64,000 nucleotides of DNA from Xiphias gladius (lineage: Eukaryota > Chordata > Actinopteri > Istiophoriformes > Xiphiidae): contig NC_053418.1 in NCBI RefSeq assembly GCF_016859285.1, positions 19,741,329 through 19,805,328 of the forward strand, written 5' to 3'. This document shows, in pieces, positions 1 through 13,452 of the stretch. Made by a program: the position numbers and the translations under genes. Below the pieces are notes generated by a model. The model had not been told where the DNA came from. It did no database searches and worked only from the letters and a program-made list of their open reading frames with translations. Every line of letters starts with the position of its first letter. Within the stretch, counting starts at the first letter, position 1.

Positions 1-965
1 GTTAATGTGGTAACAAGCTTAGTGTAGTTCCTACATTCAACACATCAGTGACATCAAGGAATAAAGAGTTGCTGGTCATCACATACTGTACTGTTAAACT
101 TACAAGTAAACAATGTGTGCGTAACAAATATAATTTTTACAGCTTTAATGTGATATTTTGACACACACTACATTACACATTTTACAAGTTCTGGTGCAAG
201 AATAGTTGTTTGCTTATAGTTATACTGTGTATGTGTGTCTGTGTGTGTGGTTCTGTGAGAATACTGATCCCTGTATGGCTTCGACGCACAGGCACACTTT
301 TGAACTCCTCCCCTCTGCCTTCAGCCAGGGTGTGATTAGAGCCAATACAATCTTGGGCAACCTGCACAGAGGGAGGGAGAGAGAGAGCGAGAGCAAAAGA
401 AAGAGTGGGCAGCCACTCTGGTGCACTCTGGTGGTTCTTGCAGCCGCGTCAGTGTTTGCTTGATCCCCAAACAGTCCCAACTGTGGCATTGTGGCTCATG
501 CAAGATTCAACAGAACACTGCACAGTAATCCCAGTGGATGCATTTAAATGGGGAAGGCTGGGTTTTCTTCTCTAAAACTTTTTTGGACATTTTTCTTGGA
601 TTCATGAAAGTGCTGCAACTCCATGAACTAATCTTCTTTCAGCTTTGTGGACAGTTTGGATACATATTTTTGGACATCATGTTGTTGCTTCCTAGACCAG
701 ACGAACTTCCTCAAAAAATCACATCTTTGGAAACATGAAGAGCCTCTAATGCGCTTTGAACATTGCCAAACAGGACTCCCAAGGTGTGAAATGTAAGCAG
801 TAACTGCAAAGTAAAGATTAACTATTATTTAGTGAGGAAAAATTCAACAACTTTGTTTTGAACAGATTTATGATGCTTGTAAAAAGTGCAGATTTTTCAG
901 TTCTGTTAACTGTGAAGTGAAAAACACATCTTCAACTTCTTCTAACTGAACTGAGCTGGTGAATA
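1..965. other. 5' flank and probable 5' UTR of adrb3
   Basis: No recognisable gene lies in this stretch; the short open frames in it have no family resemblance. The part nearest 965 is presumably the 5' untranslated region of the receptor gene starting at 966. I cannot place a transcription start: there is a CCAAT-like sequence near 338-344 and a purine-rich GAGA run at about 368-405, but no convincing TATA element at a fixed distance from either. Confidence 0.4.
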
Positions 966-2285
966 ATGGATGGAAACCTGAGCGCCTCAGCATCCTTGGA
1001 GATTAACGCAACAAAATCCTACCATGATGCAGCCGGACCCTGGAGCCTTATCATACTGGTCATCATCATACTGATCATAGTAGTAGGAAACCTGCTGGTC
1101 ATCATCGCTGTAGCGCGCACTTCGCAGCTACAGACAACGACAAACATCTTCATTATGTCCCTTGCGTGTGCGGACCTCATCATGGGGGTCCTTGTGGTGC
1201 CTCTGGGGGCCACAATTGTGGTGACGGGTGACTGGCAGCTCAGTGACACGTTTTGTGAGTTCTGGACTTCTGTGGATGTCTTGTGTGTGACGGCAAGCAT
1301 CGAGACACTGTGTGTCATAGCGGTGGATCGGTATATAGCCATTACAAGGCCACTCCGACACAAGGTCCTACTCAATAAGTGGCGTGCTAGAGTAATAGTT
1401 TGTTTAGTGTGGGTTGTGTCTGCCCTAATTTCCTTTGTGCCAATTATGAAAGGGTATTGGCGTGCAGTAGAAGACCCTGAAGCGCAGAGGTGCTACAGTG
1501 ACCCTGCATGCTGTGACTTTGTGACCAACTGGGCCTTTGCTATTATATCTTCTATAGTGTCTTTTTACGTTCCACTGCTCATAATGATATTTGTGTATGC
1601 AAAAGTCTTTCTAATAGCGACACGGCAGGTCCAGCTCATAGATAAGAATCGCATGCGTTTTCAGAATGAGTGTGCGACAGCACAGATGCAAGTTGGCCCC
1701 CACATCAACAATATCCTGCCATCAGCGTGTGTGGGCTCCAGCGGCTGCAACACTGCAGTCAGGAGAAAGAGTGCCAAGCGAAGGCCATCACGGCTAATAT
1801 TGGTAAAAGAGCATAAGGCCCTCAAGACTTTGGGTATCATCATGGGGACCTTCACTGTGTGCTGGCTGCCGTTCTTTGTCGCCAACATCATCAACGCTTT
1901 TAACAGAGACGTTCCCCCTGAGAAGATCTTCCGACTGTTGAACTGGCTGGGTTACATCAACTCTGGCCTCAATCCTATCATCTACTGCAGGAGTCCAGAG
2001 TTTCGTACGGCGTTCAAAAACCTGCTGGGCTGCCCGTGGCTGTCCACCCTGCGGCTCAATACTTTCTATAAAGAGCTGCGGACTCGCTGCTCCTGCTTTC
2101 TATTGCAAGCTGAGTCAGGCACGGCTGGCTCTTTCCAAAAGTCTCCGACCGGTAGGACTGAGGGCAACGAGAGCCTGGCCAGTTCACAGGGCAGCCGCAA
2201 AAGTGAGGAGGCTTCCCCTGGTCCTCTGCAGTCCAACGGCAGCACACAGTTCAGTGACTTATCAGAACCAGAAACCAAATTGTAA
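966..2285 (+). CDS. adrb3: Beta-3-type adrenergic receptor (class A GPCR)
   Basis: This 439-residue frame encodes a complete seven-transmembrane receptor for adrenaline and noradrenaline, a plasma-membrane protein that couples mainly to Gs. Visible hallmarks: N-glycosylation sites at N4 and N14, N42 in TM1, D70 in TM2, the amine-binding D104 in TM3, DRY at 121-123, the TM5 catechol serines S195, S196 and S199, CWLP at 299-302, N326 in TM7 and NPIIY at 336-340. The third loop has a basic RRKS phosphorylation-type site near 266. The beta-3 assignment rests on the second loop (EAQRC-x(4)-CC), on ATRQ after TM5 and on the neighbours got1l1, rab11fip1 and adgra2, which accompany ADRB3 in human. 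Whether this is the a or b teleost paralogue cannot be decided. The TAA stop (2283-2285) lies inside a perfect GTAAGT donor, so a spliced form may continue into a short exon at 9530. Confidence 0.93.
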   Translation: MDGNLSASASLEINATKSYHDAAGPWSLIILVIIILIIVVGNLLVIIAVARTSQLQTTTNIFIMSLACADLIMGVLVVPLGATIVVTGDWQLSDTFCEFWTSVDVLCVTASIETLCVIAVDRYIAITRPLRHKVLLNKWRARVIVCLVWVVSALISFVPIMKGYWRAVEDPEAQRCYSDPACCDFVTNWAFAIISSIVSFYVPLLIMIFVYAKVFLIATRQVQLIDKNRMRFQNECATAQMQVGPHINNILPSACVGSSGCNTAVRRKSAKRRPSRLILVKEHKALKTLGIIMGTFTVCWLPFFVANIINAFNRDVPPEKIFRLLNWLGYINSGLNPIIYCRSPEFRTAFKNLLGCPWLSTLRLNTFYKELRTRCSCFLLQAESGTAGSFQKSPTGRTEGNESLASSQGSRKSEEASPGPLQSNGSTQFSDLSEPETKL

Positions 2286-5200
2286 GTTCCTTGGTCTTAT
2301 CTTATTTTCACCATACAGTCTTTTTTTTTTTAACTGCGATGAATGTTTTTAAATTTCCATTTTCTACAAACACATAAATACAATTAACACATCAAATACA
2401 GGAAGTGAATTCAGTATTTACAGACAATAATGTGTATAGTTTTGACAGCTCGTGTATTATATCACGTACATTCTACAATAGTACACATAATTACATTATG
2501 AAATCTGAGTTCATCTTATTGAAAGGTAGCTCATAGACTTCTCATCAACTCTTTATGATACTGACAGGACAGGGATGTACATTAGTCTGTGAGTCTGTGA
2601 CAGTGGCCGTTGGTTTGAAATCATTGACATCCTATACGCTTTTGTCCTTTTTTAGCCCATTCATTTCATAGAGCTTAGTGTTAAGTCAGTGGTCTATCAT
2701 GTGACATGTGAGCAGCTCTTTCATGCGGTGAAGCAGAAGTGTGAAGGCTTACAGTGTAGAATCAATGCCATGGAGAATCAAACATTTTACATTACTTAGT
2801 GCTTTTGGACCCACCTGCTGTGGAGTAACAGGGTACTGCACAATGATGATGATAAAAACATGCCTACGCATATGTACTTCTGGGTATTTTTCATTTGACA
2901 AATAATGGTTGCCAAAAAAATAATCAAAAACAAAACACTAATAGAAAATGTTAAGAGTTATAATTTTCTGGGAATTTCTAGTATTTCAAAAAGCCACTTG
3001 TTTTTAGGGAAGTATTAAATATATTTTATACAAGTTTGAATCATGAATCAAATGCTGTAAAAGTGTCTTTAAGGGTGAGTTTCATGAAATTCAGACACTA
3101 AACATTAAACCTTTAACAGAAAAACTTTTTTTGGTTTTCCTCTGATAACAAAAAAAATAGACATACATTTTTTTTTTTTGCCTTATCTGGCTTAAAAGGT
3201 TTAACTCCACATATCTACACACCCACCTGGTATGGTGCTTACTATATATAACTTCATGATATACAGTATGCACAGTGTAAAGACACATACTAGACATCCA
3301 AGAAGCCTTTAAAGATATTTAAAAATATCCTCGGGGCAACAGATAAAATAGATAGATGATAGAAAATGTGCATTTAATAAAAGCAGAAATCCATATTTGG
3401 ATATGTTCTAATACATTAGTGTGCTGCTGTCCAGGAGTAAAATAGATTCTGTAGAACAGTGCAGAAAATAAATCATTTCTGAAGCATCGGCTGCTATTGG
3501 GCTGTTACAATATTAAAACTAAAAGTGAAACATAATATTGAGTTTCATGCATGATTCAGTTAACATTTGAGGACTGCACCTGTATCGATTACTGCAACCA
3601 ATCTCTGCATCCAGCTGATCTCAACGAGGTAAAAATAACTAAAGGATGTCCACAGTACAGTTACTGGAACTGTGTTTGGGATGGGTATTATGTTTTTAGC
3701 ACACCTAACACCTATCCACAATATCCTGCCATCAGCGTGTGTGGGCTCCAGCGCCCGCAACAGTGCAGTTAGGAGAAAGAGTGCCGAGCTAATGGCAATC
3801 CAGCTAATACTGGTAAAAGAGCACAAGGCCCTCAAGACTTTGGGTATCATCATGGGGACCTTCATTGTGTGCTGGCTGCCGTTCTTCATCGCGTAACTAA
3901 TTTTGTATTTTATAGAAATTCAATACTCTTAAGGTAGATTTTTTATGTCAATTTCATCATCAGGTGTTTGAAAAAATGGTGTCCCATAATGAGAAAGATG
4001 ACTGTAAAGTGGCTCTGTAAAACCACTGGGCAATGCGTGAAAGGCTGATTCGAGAACAGCATGGCACATTTGAGGACATTTCTAAATATTAGTGTGGCTC
4101 CCTGCCTGTCAGTGGGCCTCAGTGCGCCCTGCCCAACACCCCCTGCAGCAGATAAATCTTTATCACTTACACACAAGACTTCCCCCATAACTCGAGAGGC
4201 TGTTTACAAGACTGACAGCCAATGAGAACACCCTTGCTAACACAGGTAAACTGGGGTTGGACGGCAGATTATTTGAGTCTTCATTATTCTAATACACAAC
4301 CCGAAGCTGACAGCAGGCCTGTCACAGACTATAGGAGTCATAATTATGCATTATAGTCTAATTGGTAGATTTTAGAAAGTCTTAACAATATTTGCTGTAA
4401 ATTTGAATTGTGTGGTCTGAATTTGACTTTAGTTGAAATTTTTCTTTTCAAAATTAAATTTAAATTTCAATAAAAAAAAGTTTAGAAATTACTGTCATCA
4501 GAACTTCAAATATACCACAAGATTTCAGATTCAACACCCGGAAGGCTTTCTGCTTGTTGCGACATCAACTCCAGACATTAAAACACCTTTGTTGCAGAGC
4601 TTTTGTGTGAGTTGCATTAGAAATTTTAGCTTGTGTAAATGAATTTCTATAAACATACGCACATTAAGTGTTTGAAACTACAAAATTAACATATTTAATT
4701 TCAGAATAAAATTAAAGGTACGGATATAAAATAAGTAGTTTCAACGAAAGAACATAAAATTTAAATTCACAACTCCTGATTCAATTTAATTTGACAAGCG
4801 GCACAACTCTGACACCACAGCATGCCTTGCTTTGGCATTTTAATTCCTATGAGTAACCCAGCTTTATGACAGAGGGATGTTTCTCTTTAAATATTTAGTC
4901 TGCAAACTATATATCATGTTTCTCTTCTCTTAACATGACACCCCTTCAGTGGAATTTTACAGATATAATCAATGGGGCTGTAAAACCGGAGACAAATTTT
5001 AGGAGCATATAAAAGTCTTCCTTAAAAGGAGCCTGCTGTGTTCTGTAGTAAATCACCCCAAGGGGAAGGCTCCGCAGACTCACCCTGCACTTTGAGCAGG
5101 ATTACAAACGTAAGTGAGACCAGCCGTTTGAGAATGACCCTAACGGGGCAATGGCTCGAAGACAGATTTCATGAAGGATTATGACGAAGAGTCTGGACTT

Positions 5201-8200
5201 GCTTCAGCATGCCAATAATGTCAGGCTAGGCATTTAGAGACCATATGCTCCACAGTCTTCCCGGTCAACTTTCTGTATCTATTTAACTTGCAGCATAAAA
5301 GAGCAACTGAGCAGTGTATTTCCTCTAAACCCCAGGACAACATGTATCAGCAGGGCTGGTACAGTCGGGAGCCAATGTAGCTGAGGGCTGATAAAAAGCA
5401 AGGTACAACCACTGACATGAATGGTTACTAGGGACAGGTGGCTGCACGACACCACACAGAATGACCATTATGAATAGTTACTTTGTTTTCACAGAAATAC
5501 ACGCAGGCATATCACTGCTGCCCTTATCAACATCCACAGCAGCCTTCAGCTTCTGTCACGTATGCACCATGTTATATGACATGTGCAATTTTTCACAGAT
5601 TCCCTGCCTTACAGCATTTCCAATTACACTTACATGATCACAAATTCAGATGTTTTGGTCATCAAATTGGAAGTGGTGGCAAATGTGCTAAGTTATGCAG
5701 TTCACATGACTTTTTTTTTCTTTTTCTTTTTTTTTTTTTTACAGATCTAATGAGGGTTTTGTTGTGTCTCCCCTTGTTATTGCCACTCTTGTTGCTCTAA
5801 ACAATGCCTGCTTCTACATTAGTCTTTATATGTGTATTGGAGTTGTTGAAGACAAAATCTTCATTTATTTAAAAGGCATCCCTGTGTGTTATGAGCAGAG
5901 GGAGATTGTTAGCACAGTTTATCTATGATTGAGAACAGTAAAGTCAAGCTAACAAGGAGCAGAATATTTAATTTCATAGGGCAGCAGCCAACTAGGTTAC
6001 GGCCTAAATTGCTGTGTGAATGTGGAGCAGAAATGAAGATTTTCTGTTAATGAACATGACTACAACTCTCCCTCTGCCTGCAGAGTTACAGTACAGGAGC
6101 CATAGAGGCATGTGAGAGCATGGAAGTGTATCAATATTATAGAGCTCATACTCGACAGAGAACGTGTTGTGCGCTACACCTGTGCTAGGCCATCACAATA
6201 TAAGTATCAAGAGATACACGGGAGGAAACGACTTGTCAACATATTGCTGAGTAACTGAGAAAACAGCTCGAAAACCTTGAAGAAAGAAATCTTGCATGGC
6301 CATCGAATGCACACTGATAATATTTTTCATCCTAGAAAAATTATAGGAGGACAAGCATTAATAAGATATCATGTGAAAAGCGCACACTAATGCGACATGG
6401 ACAGGATATCACTGAGTCCAGATTTTGCTCTAAAGCAACTTCTGATGGGTCACACATGGTTGGTTGAGAACACAAGAGAATAGATTTCTCTCTATAGAAG
6501 TTCTCTTTGGTGGCCCACAAAAAAATCTGCTCGTAACATAAAAATAAATAAATATGGCATATATTTGGATATACGTTCTTATTCTAAGCTTGTGAACTTT
6601 TTAACTGTGGTGAGCTAAATAGGCAAAAATAACCAGACATCACACAAAGCAGAGAGAGATGGTGGAGAATGACATTTCCAGTATAAATACTGACCCACTA
6701 AAGTCACTACAAGTGGCTCATTACTCCAAATGATTGTGTAAATATTTCAGACGTATTAGTTGACAACTCATAAGGACAAATCTAAAAGAACATTGTGTTT
6801 ATAAGCCTGGCATCTCAGGTTTATACTGTAAGTAACTGTGTGTTACTGGAACAAATTGTATCATTATGCTGGCTAAAGATGAAGATAAAAATTGTATTTC
6901 CCACACATGCATGCTGTATCCTCCCAAAGCACTTGATGCTGTATTAAAGGACACTTTGTTAATGTGAAAAAATATCGCATGCAGTAAATATGGAAGGAAA
7001 TTTAAGAAAAGTTTAAACAATTATTACTAATGTGCCATGTACTGTGCAGGATAAGTCATCTGTTAAACAGGAATCTGTACTGGCGACAGATTTTTGCTGC
7101 AGAGCCTGTGTTTGACAAGCTTTTTACCACACTGAGCTGCTAATGTGTGGCAGGTTACAGCTCCATTAGATTTCAAAGCAACCTGAACGCTGGTGTAATA
7201 AGTAAAGGCACTGCAGTGAGCATATCATTAGGCTCACATTAAGGCACCGTGATGTTTTGATGGCATTTTAGGAGGGGCCGGTGTGTGCTATGCTTTCTTT
7301 TTTTCCCTGTGCTGTGAACCCTGTGATTCTGAGCTTTTCTCTGCAGTATGCTAAGCGTGCTTCCGACCCAACTTCGCACACTGACTTCCATAATGTGCGT
7401 TTAGTTAGCTTAGAGCAAGATCCGTCCCAAGAGAGCAGGGAACAAGGTGCAGGATAAACCAAAACATGATGGTAGTGACCCTTGGGAGGCCTCCAACACT
7501 CCCTTTCAAGCTTGGCCAATCAATGCATCATGGTCTTTGAATGGAGGCAACTTGGAGTTGAGCAATCACTTGAGAAGGGTATAACTCTAAATTGTTAAGG
7601 TTTGGACAGAAAAAAAAAAAACCCTAACTGGATGTTCTTTTGCTTTATCCCCACAACAGCATCTAAAATCAATACTGTATGACTGAGGCTTTCAGTATCA
7701 AGACTGTGTATTACATTAACAACAGCAGAATTCAAGATATCAGTGTTCTAATGCTTGATATTTGATGAATAAATAATGGATGATTTTAATCATTTAAATA
7801 AAATATTTACATTTGTATTTCAAAGCTGTTGGTAGCATTTAATGGATTCAAGCAATTTGAAAAATGATATGTGTAGCCCTTGGGTTGGTCATAGCCAAAT
7901 TTGAACTCCTAGTACACTGATTTACTGTACTGTAAGATGTAAGATAACAGTATGACTAATTTTGACCATGATGGACTTCTTTAATGGACTTTAAGCTGAC
8001 TGGTTGGTTGAATGTCTGGTTACATGTCATTGGTGGTTGTAGCTGGCTGTTCTGAGTTGAATTATATGGCATTCAGACTTTTTATTTATGGACAATCTAA
8101 ATTAGGTTGGGAAGAGATTCACAGTGTTGTTCATTACAATTAAAAAAAATAAATTTGGTTTATTGTCAACCCCTACTTTTCATAGGAAAAGTCATCTACA

Positions 8201-9529
8201 TTTTTGATATTCACCTCAGAAAATTGTAAAAATTACCAAACAACAAAACAACAAATTAATGCAAATATGGTGATTAATTAATTGCAATTTGAGACATAAT
8301 GATTTCAGTCATTATGTCAGTGAATGCCATCCTGCTCTGACGAGCTATACATGCCACAGATGATGGATGGATTTTCCTTCATTTTGATGAGTTTAGCTTC
8401 TTTAACTTAAATGGAGACTAGAAAATATGTGCACGCTATGTCTGTGGTTTGTAACTTAAAATAATCCAACGACTCAACAGTGAAGGTGAGATTCAACAGA
8501 ATATATAACAGAAAGGGAGGGTTTTTTTTTTTTTTTAATGCATCAGCTTAAAATCACTCTTTTCTTCACCACATGAGTGCGATAGACCAAAGACTGCAGT
8601 GACTGCACCGTAAAAACAGTAAGACTCCACAAAACTATGGGAATTCTGATGAGGCCCCATTGAAATTGTTTCCTGCATATTTCTTCCTGTATGCTTTCAC
8701 ATTTCTGTGAAGCTTACAGTTCTCGGTAGTTTATGTCTTCCTGTGGAGACATGTACAGTGAAGGTGATAGCATCAGAATTCCTGTCTTGTTGGGGGAAAA
8801 GGTAGAGTTTTGCAGTGGATAAAAGGATGAGGGCAACTTTGCAATAACTTTATGTATTTACAAAGAAAAAATAAATAAAAGGGATAGGCGCAGCGATTAT
8901 ATCAATGCTGTTTTCTATATGAAAACACAAACACACTTATAAATAACCTGTAAGACAACAAACCGTTGTTGTTGTCTCTGAGCTTTCTTATCTGATAGAA
9001 AATGGAAAATCTGTACAGGGTGTGACCAGCACAGGCCAACAAGTCATACAGTAATGCAAAGTAAAAAGCTCATTGTTCGTAGGGTTACATCTCACAGGGC
9101 TGCACAGCAAGTCAACGATATAATGAGGTTCATATTGATATAAGAAGCTGGCCTCGGTATCAGGTACTTCCCAGTGATACTGAAGTCAAATAACACTTAA
9201 AAAAAAATAGACCATTTGTTCAGAATTTAAAGGAGAAAAAGGAGAATGGAGGCAAATGAGAGAGATGAATGTTGGATCCTGTCATTGTGTGAAATTTTTG
9301 CCTTGTATCTTTACTTTTAGAACAGAGATTAAATAGCACAGTTACAAAACAGGGAGTCAGACTGATTGTAATGACAATTCCTCCCAGTGTGATGTCACCT
9401 CATCTGTTCCTACCACTTTTAAAATACTCTACGTGCACGATAATCACATGTCTTTTGTTGTAGGGACATTTATTTCAAAAGAAACACTACATGCTAATAT
9501 GTCCACCTCTTTTTGGCTTCACATTGCAG
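2286..9529 (+). other. Non-coding region, probable adrb3 intron
   Basis: Apart from the receptor fragment at 3718-3892 I see no gene here. The region is AT-rich, with homopolymer runs (T at about 5710-5740, A near 7609, T near 8522). If the donor at 2282 is spliced to the acceptor ending at 9529, this is a single intron of about 7.2 kb. Human ADRB3 likewise has one intron close to the C-terminus, from general knowledge of the gene. Confidence 0.45.
3718..3892 (+). pseudogene. Partial adrb3 copy (third loop to TM6)
   Basis: These 175 bases align without any gap to 1708-1882 of the upstream adrb3 exon at a constant offset of 2010; by hand I count 17 mismatches, about 90 % identity. The reading frame is kept, covering receptor residues from the start of the NILPSACV segment to the FF-x-A end of TM6. 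It then reads straight into a stop (GCG TAA, stop at 3894-3896) where the parent continues into the third extracellular loop. There is no TM1-TM5 or TM7, so it cannot make a receptor. It may be a segmental duplication relic or what remains of a second tandem gene. Homology is certain; functional irrelevance is inferred. Confidence 0.85.
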
Positions 9530-10555
9530 GAAAAGGATGGATGAACTGTAGAATGTCGAGCCACTGAAGCAAACTATGCTCTCCAGCAGATACTGTGATT
9601 CCTGCAAAGGCTGAGACCAAACAGCAGTAAGGACAAGCTAAAGAAGACTACAGCCACCGGCTCTGATAAATGTAGCTGCGCCCAAAAGAGATGACTGGAT
9701 TGACTGTGTAGAACCAGTCAGGAACACTGTGACTGCCTCTGTGGACAGGAGATGGTCTGCTGCAACTCAGCGCTTCACAGACATTAGCTGACACAAAAGC
9801 TGACCTTCCCAGTGTGATCTAAATACTGTTTGCAAAAGACTCTCTGTTCCTGAATAAGAAAATACTTAGCTGCAAGTTTTGAATCAAAAATCAAAAAAGA
9901 CAGCTTAAACTCAGTTTTGTAAAGTATATTATCTGCTAAGTTATCTATTTATGATACACTGAATCTGTAGCAAAATACAAAAGTTGTCTAACTTGATACA
10001 AGGTCATCATTCTGGCAAGGCTGTCTGTCAAGTTAACAATCATTCATTTTCATCACCCAAACTGTTCAGTGTAATATCAGCTAAACCAAAGGGCTGTGCA
10101 TTCAAATACTCTATTCTGGTGTCTGTTTTCAGTCTTAATTTTTCTGTTTTGAACCTGGACTCTGCATCCGCACAATAGTTATCTTGCTTAAATCCCCTAG
10201 TCTATATTAGGTTATACCATGACTATGAAAAATGGCTGTTATAAGATCTTATATCAGGACATCTCAAACAAAATTCATTACAGTTTAATCATCAGAATAA
10301 GTCATTGTGCAAGGTACAGTATGTGAGCATAGCAAAATATGTCTGCTATGTTGCCAATAAATTCCCTATTCTTTTTTCCGTCTGGTAAGTGGCCATGGTA
10401 TAAATGGTAACACACTCTGATATATCCAAATATAGAAAAATAATGGACTTGATGTCATCCATTATTTTTTTGTATTGGGACACTTTTTTGTGTGTTATTA
10501 CTTACATAACATCATCTGTTGCATTGAGAAATAAAACATTATAAAACTGTGTAAC
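9530..10555 (+). other. adrb3: Candidate adrb3 second exon and 3' UTR
   Basis: A pyrimidine-rich tract followed by TTGCAG ends at 9529 and makes a strong splice acceptor. If exon 1 is cut at 2281, before GTAAGT, codon 439 is completed as leucine. The frame then runs KRMDEL to a TAG at 9549-9551, giving a C-tail six residues longer than the unspliced stop. The following sequence has no long frame and ends with an AATAAA at 10530 plus a GT-rich stretch, as a 3' UTR would. Human ADRB3 also has a second exon encoding only a few C-terminal residues, which fits. This is inference from splice signals; no transcript was available. Confidence 0.45.
10530..10535 (+). terminator. Poly(A) signal, probably of adrb3
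   Basis: Canonical AATAAA, followed about 25-50 bases later by a GT-rich element (around 10560-10580). It lies about 980 bases after the candidate second-exon stop. Confidence 0.4.
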
Positions 10556-10934
10556 ACTGGTCATGTGTGCTTTGTGTGCAAACAACTGAATATACAATTG
10601 TGCAACTTAAATACCTCTGATCAAGCCTGAATGGTATCAATGAAACCTCTGTCCTCTAATGTTATGTTCTATCAGTAACACGATCAGAGTCAAATATGGA
10701 TGACCAACTGGTAACCATGAGCACTTGAATATTTTATCTTAATTTAAATCTTGTGAAGTTTTTGAAAAAAGTTGAAATGAAAGAGATGAGTTCAAACTGC
10801 ATTAGATGAGTGATAGAATAAATTATGTCAATACCTACACATTCAGTGGCCTTTAAATTTACAGACTAAAATTGAAATGATTATGGCCTTTATTGGCCTC
10901 CATACACCACGGTCATTCATCAGTGCATCATCAC

Positions 10935-11255
10935 TCTGCACTACAGTTGTTCCCAAATGTTTTGGCTTGTGACCCCATAAAATTAAAAGGTTTTTATACT
11001 TGTGACCCATCATCACAGTTCATTCACAGACTTCAGTGTGGACATTTTTGAGGCGGTGAGAGTATACAGTACTTTACTCACAAGAAAACAGAGAAAATTA
11101 GAAAAAGGTCAGGACGAAATAAACTGAATTTTGTGTAACTGTAATTTTTTGTTTTCCCTTTCCTTTAATCAAATCGTGAACCCACAGATTCACACAGTCT
11201 TGGGAGCCCCTGGGGGGGTCTCAACCCCCACACTTTGAATCACAGCTCTATAACA
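10935..11255. repeat. Probable dispersed repeat
   Basis: The segment opening with 'GTTCCCAAATGTTTTGGCTT' and closing with 'CAACCCCCACACTTTGAATC' resembles a dispersed element I recall from other teleost genomes, with its 'GTGACCCCATAAAA' and 'GGGGGTCTCAACCC' signatures. Only one copy is in the window, so this is recognition and not internal evidence. The rest of 10560-13960 shows nothing coding. Confidence 0.3.
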
Positions 11256-13416
11256 CTGGGCAATGTTAAACTATTGTTGATATGAGCCTAAAGGGACAAT
11301 TCTGGAAAACTTCATTTTTCTTATTCTAAGTAATCCTCCAGCCACCGAAACCACGGTTAACACTGGCTCTGCTACTGTTTGACCAAACATCATAGTATGT
11401 TATGAGACAAATTCGATTTGGGACTTAAGAGATAAACCAAGAGCAGAATGCAAGACACATGAAAACAAACTGTGAACAGCATTAGCTCTGCCAGGTGGGC
11501 TGTGTGACTACTGAAATATCATCCAGCAAGAAAACCACAATGACTAGGAGGGGACACAATTATCCTGTCTGAAGTTAAGCTACATTCTTATCAGCTGATT
11601 CCTGTTACAATGTTTTCCATCAGCAGGATTTGACTGAAATCAATGCTTAACATTTTATAAGGAAAAGAAAAGAGAAACCTCCATTTAAGATACAACTGGG
11701 TCAGTTTGATAAAATATGAATACAGGAAACAAAAGTGCCCCGCATGAAAACTTATCCATGTGTATTTCACATAAACATTTCAAGTCAAACCATGGGGTCG
11801 AATAGTTTTTAAATCCAGTAGTTTTTTGCTGAAGGAGCAGCTCCTCTAGACAGGAAGACTTTCAATCTCAAATGATGTAGTAATATTTATTCCATGTTGC
11901 TTTGCTGAAATAATTTTTAGAGGATATGTTTCCAGTTCTTGTTATTAATATTGGCAAAGGCACTCTAATCAAAAACTGGTGTTTGATTAACAGTTTTTAC
12001 TCATGGACCTACTTTGAAGTGTGCCATATGTTTACTCTCTTTTTCTAGATTGCACATGCAAATCACTAGACTTTAATTATGCGTTATTCTGTTTGAAATT
12101 TTTTTTTTCCATTGAGCCTTCCCTGTGCCAACAGCTTGTCCTGACCTCGACGTAACAGCACAGTTTTCTTTAGAACAGACGGATGTTCTCAGAACACAGG
12201 GCACTTCAGACAAAAAAGTTACAAGCCATTTATTCTAATTGAGTCAACAGCACCTTAATTAGACTATTTATTGTGGATCGATCCTGGTAACTTCAAGGTG
12301 TGACTAAGGCACAAACCACTGGGTCCAGCTTACAACCTCCGCTATGGCCTTGTCTTTCTCACCACTCACACTACTAATAGCCTCCTGATATGACAGTGTG
12401 GTAGGAGATATATGAATAACTAAAAGTCTTTTACTTAGATGACCACAAGCCTGGGGTCACAGAATCAACAGTGGCTTCATTACAGGAATTTTGATAGTAT
12501 AGTTTCTATCTTTGTTTCTGGGCCCATTTTGTTGGTTGGCTGTAATTTATCTTATTCCAATGGACAACTGGGCAAACACAGATAACCTGACATCATCCAC
12601 AAATATTTAAGTTGCAGCCACGATGCAGCTTGTTGTGAGGAAAACATGTCAAGCAATCAACAAAGTCACAGGTAAATGTTTTGTTGTCAATCCCTCGGAA
12701 TGAAATGAAAGCAAATTTTTCTACGCTTACCATTCCCTACTGACATTCAGCAATCACACGAGGATACATCCATCACACAAAGGGCAAAGTTACAGATTTC
12801 TGTACAGACACCTACCTCAAGAGTCCACGACCAAGGCCTATAGTACATTTTAAGGAAAGGATGTAACTCTCGCTCTTTGCCTGGAAAAACTCCACCGTTG
12901 CACATAATAATGCTATTGCTTAAATAGCTCATTCTCTGATGATAAGTAATAGGAGAAATAGCACACAGTACAGTGGATGAAGCAGGCTGGGGAACAGTGT
13001 GTCTCTTAAATTACTCTTCTATAAAATGACTCCGGGTCACCTAATTGAGGAGACTAACTGCCTGGTTTGGCCATCTACTGCCATCTAGTGCAGTGATTTG
13101 TGATTATCAGCTTCATAATGTGAACTACAAAGCCTGACTCACTGGTTTTCTCTTTCATATAACAGCCGCAAGACGTTTACTTTGATTCTGAGTTTTCAAT
13201 TACTGTCAGATTCACTGCCTCTTCTTCATCTCCACGAAATGGCTGTTGTTTCATTCTCTGCCCAGGAGAATTGCTCTGTTTCTCAGAGGCTGGATGTACA
13301 AGCACTGTAGTGGTGTATTGTTATAACTTGAAGAGCAAGAGGGGAATCTGGGTGTCTCTACTTCCTCGGGATCTGAGTAAAGGAAGTGTGATTTGGTGTA
13401 CATGCACCTACAAATC

Positions 13417-13452
13417 AGCACATTTTATATCATTAGCCCATTTTATATCATT
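13417..13452. repeat. Two-copy 18-bp tandem duplication
   Basis: AGCACATTTTATATCATT at 13417-13434 is followed immediately by the same 18 bases with one change (A to C at 13438). It is a short replication-slippage duplication upstream of got1l1 with no evident function. Confidence 0.8.

Noticed and set aside
8640-8782. Perfect 12-bp inverted repeat (GGAATTCTGATG and CATCAGAATTCC) 120 bases apart
   Set aside because: About one such pair is expected by chance in 64 kb; the flanks match only weakly, so a MITE could not be supported.
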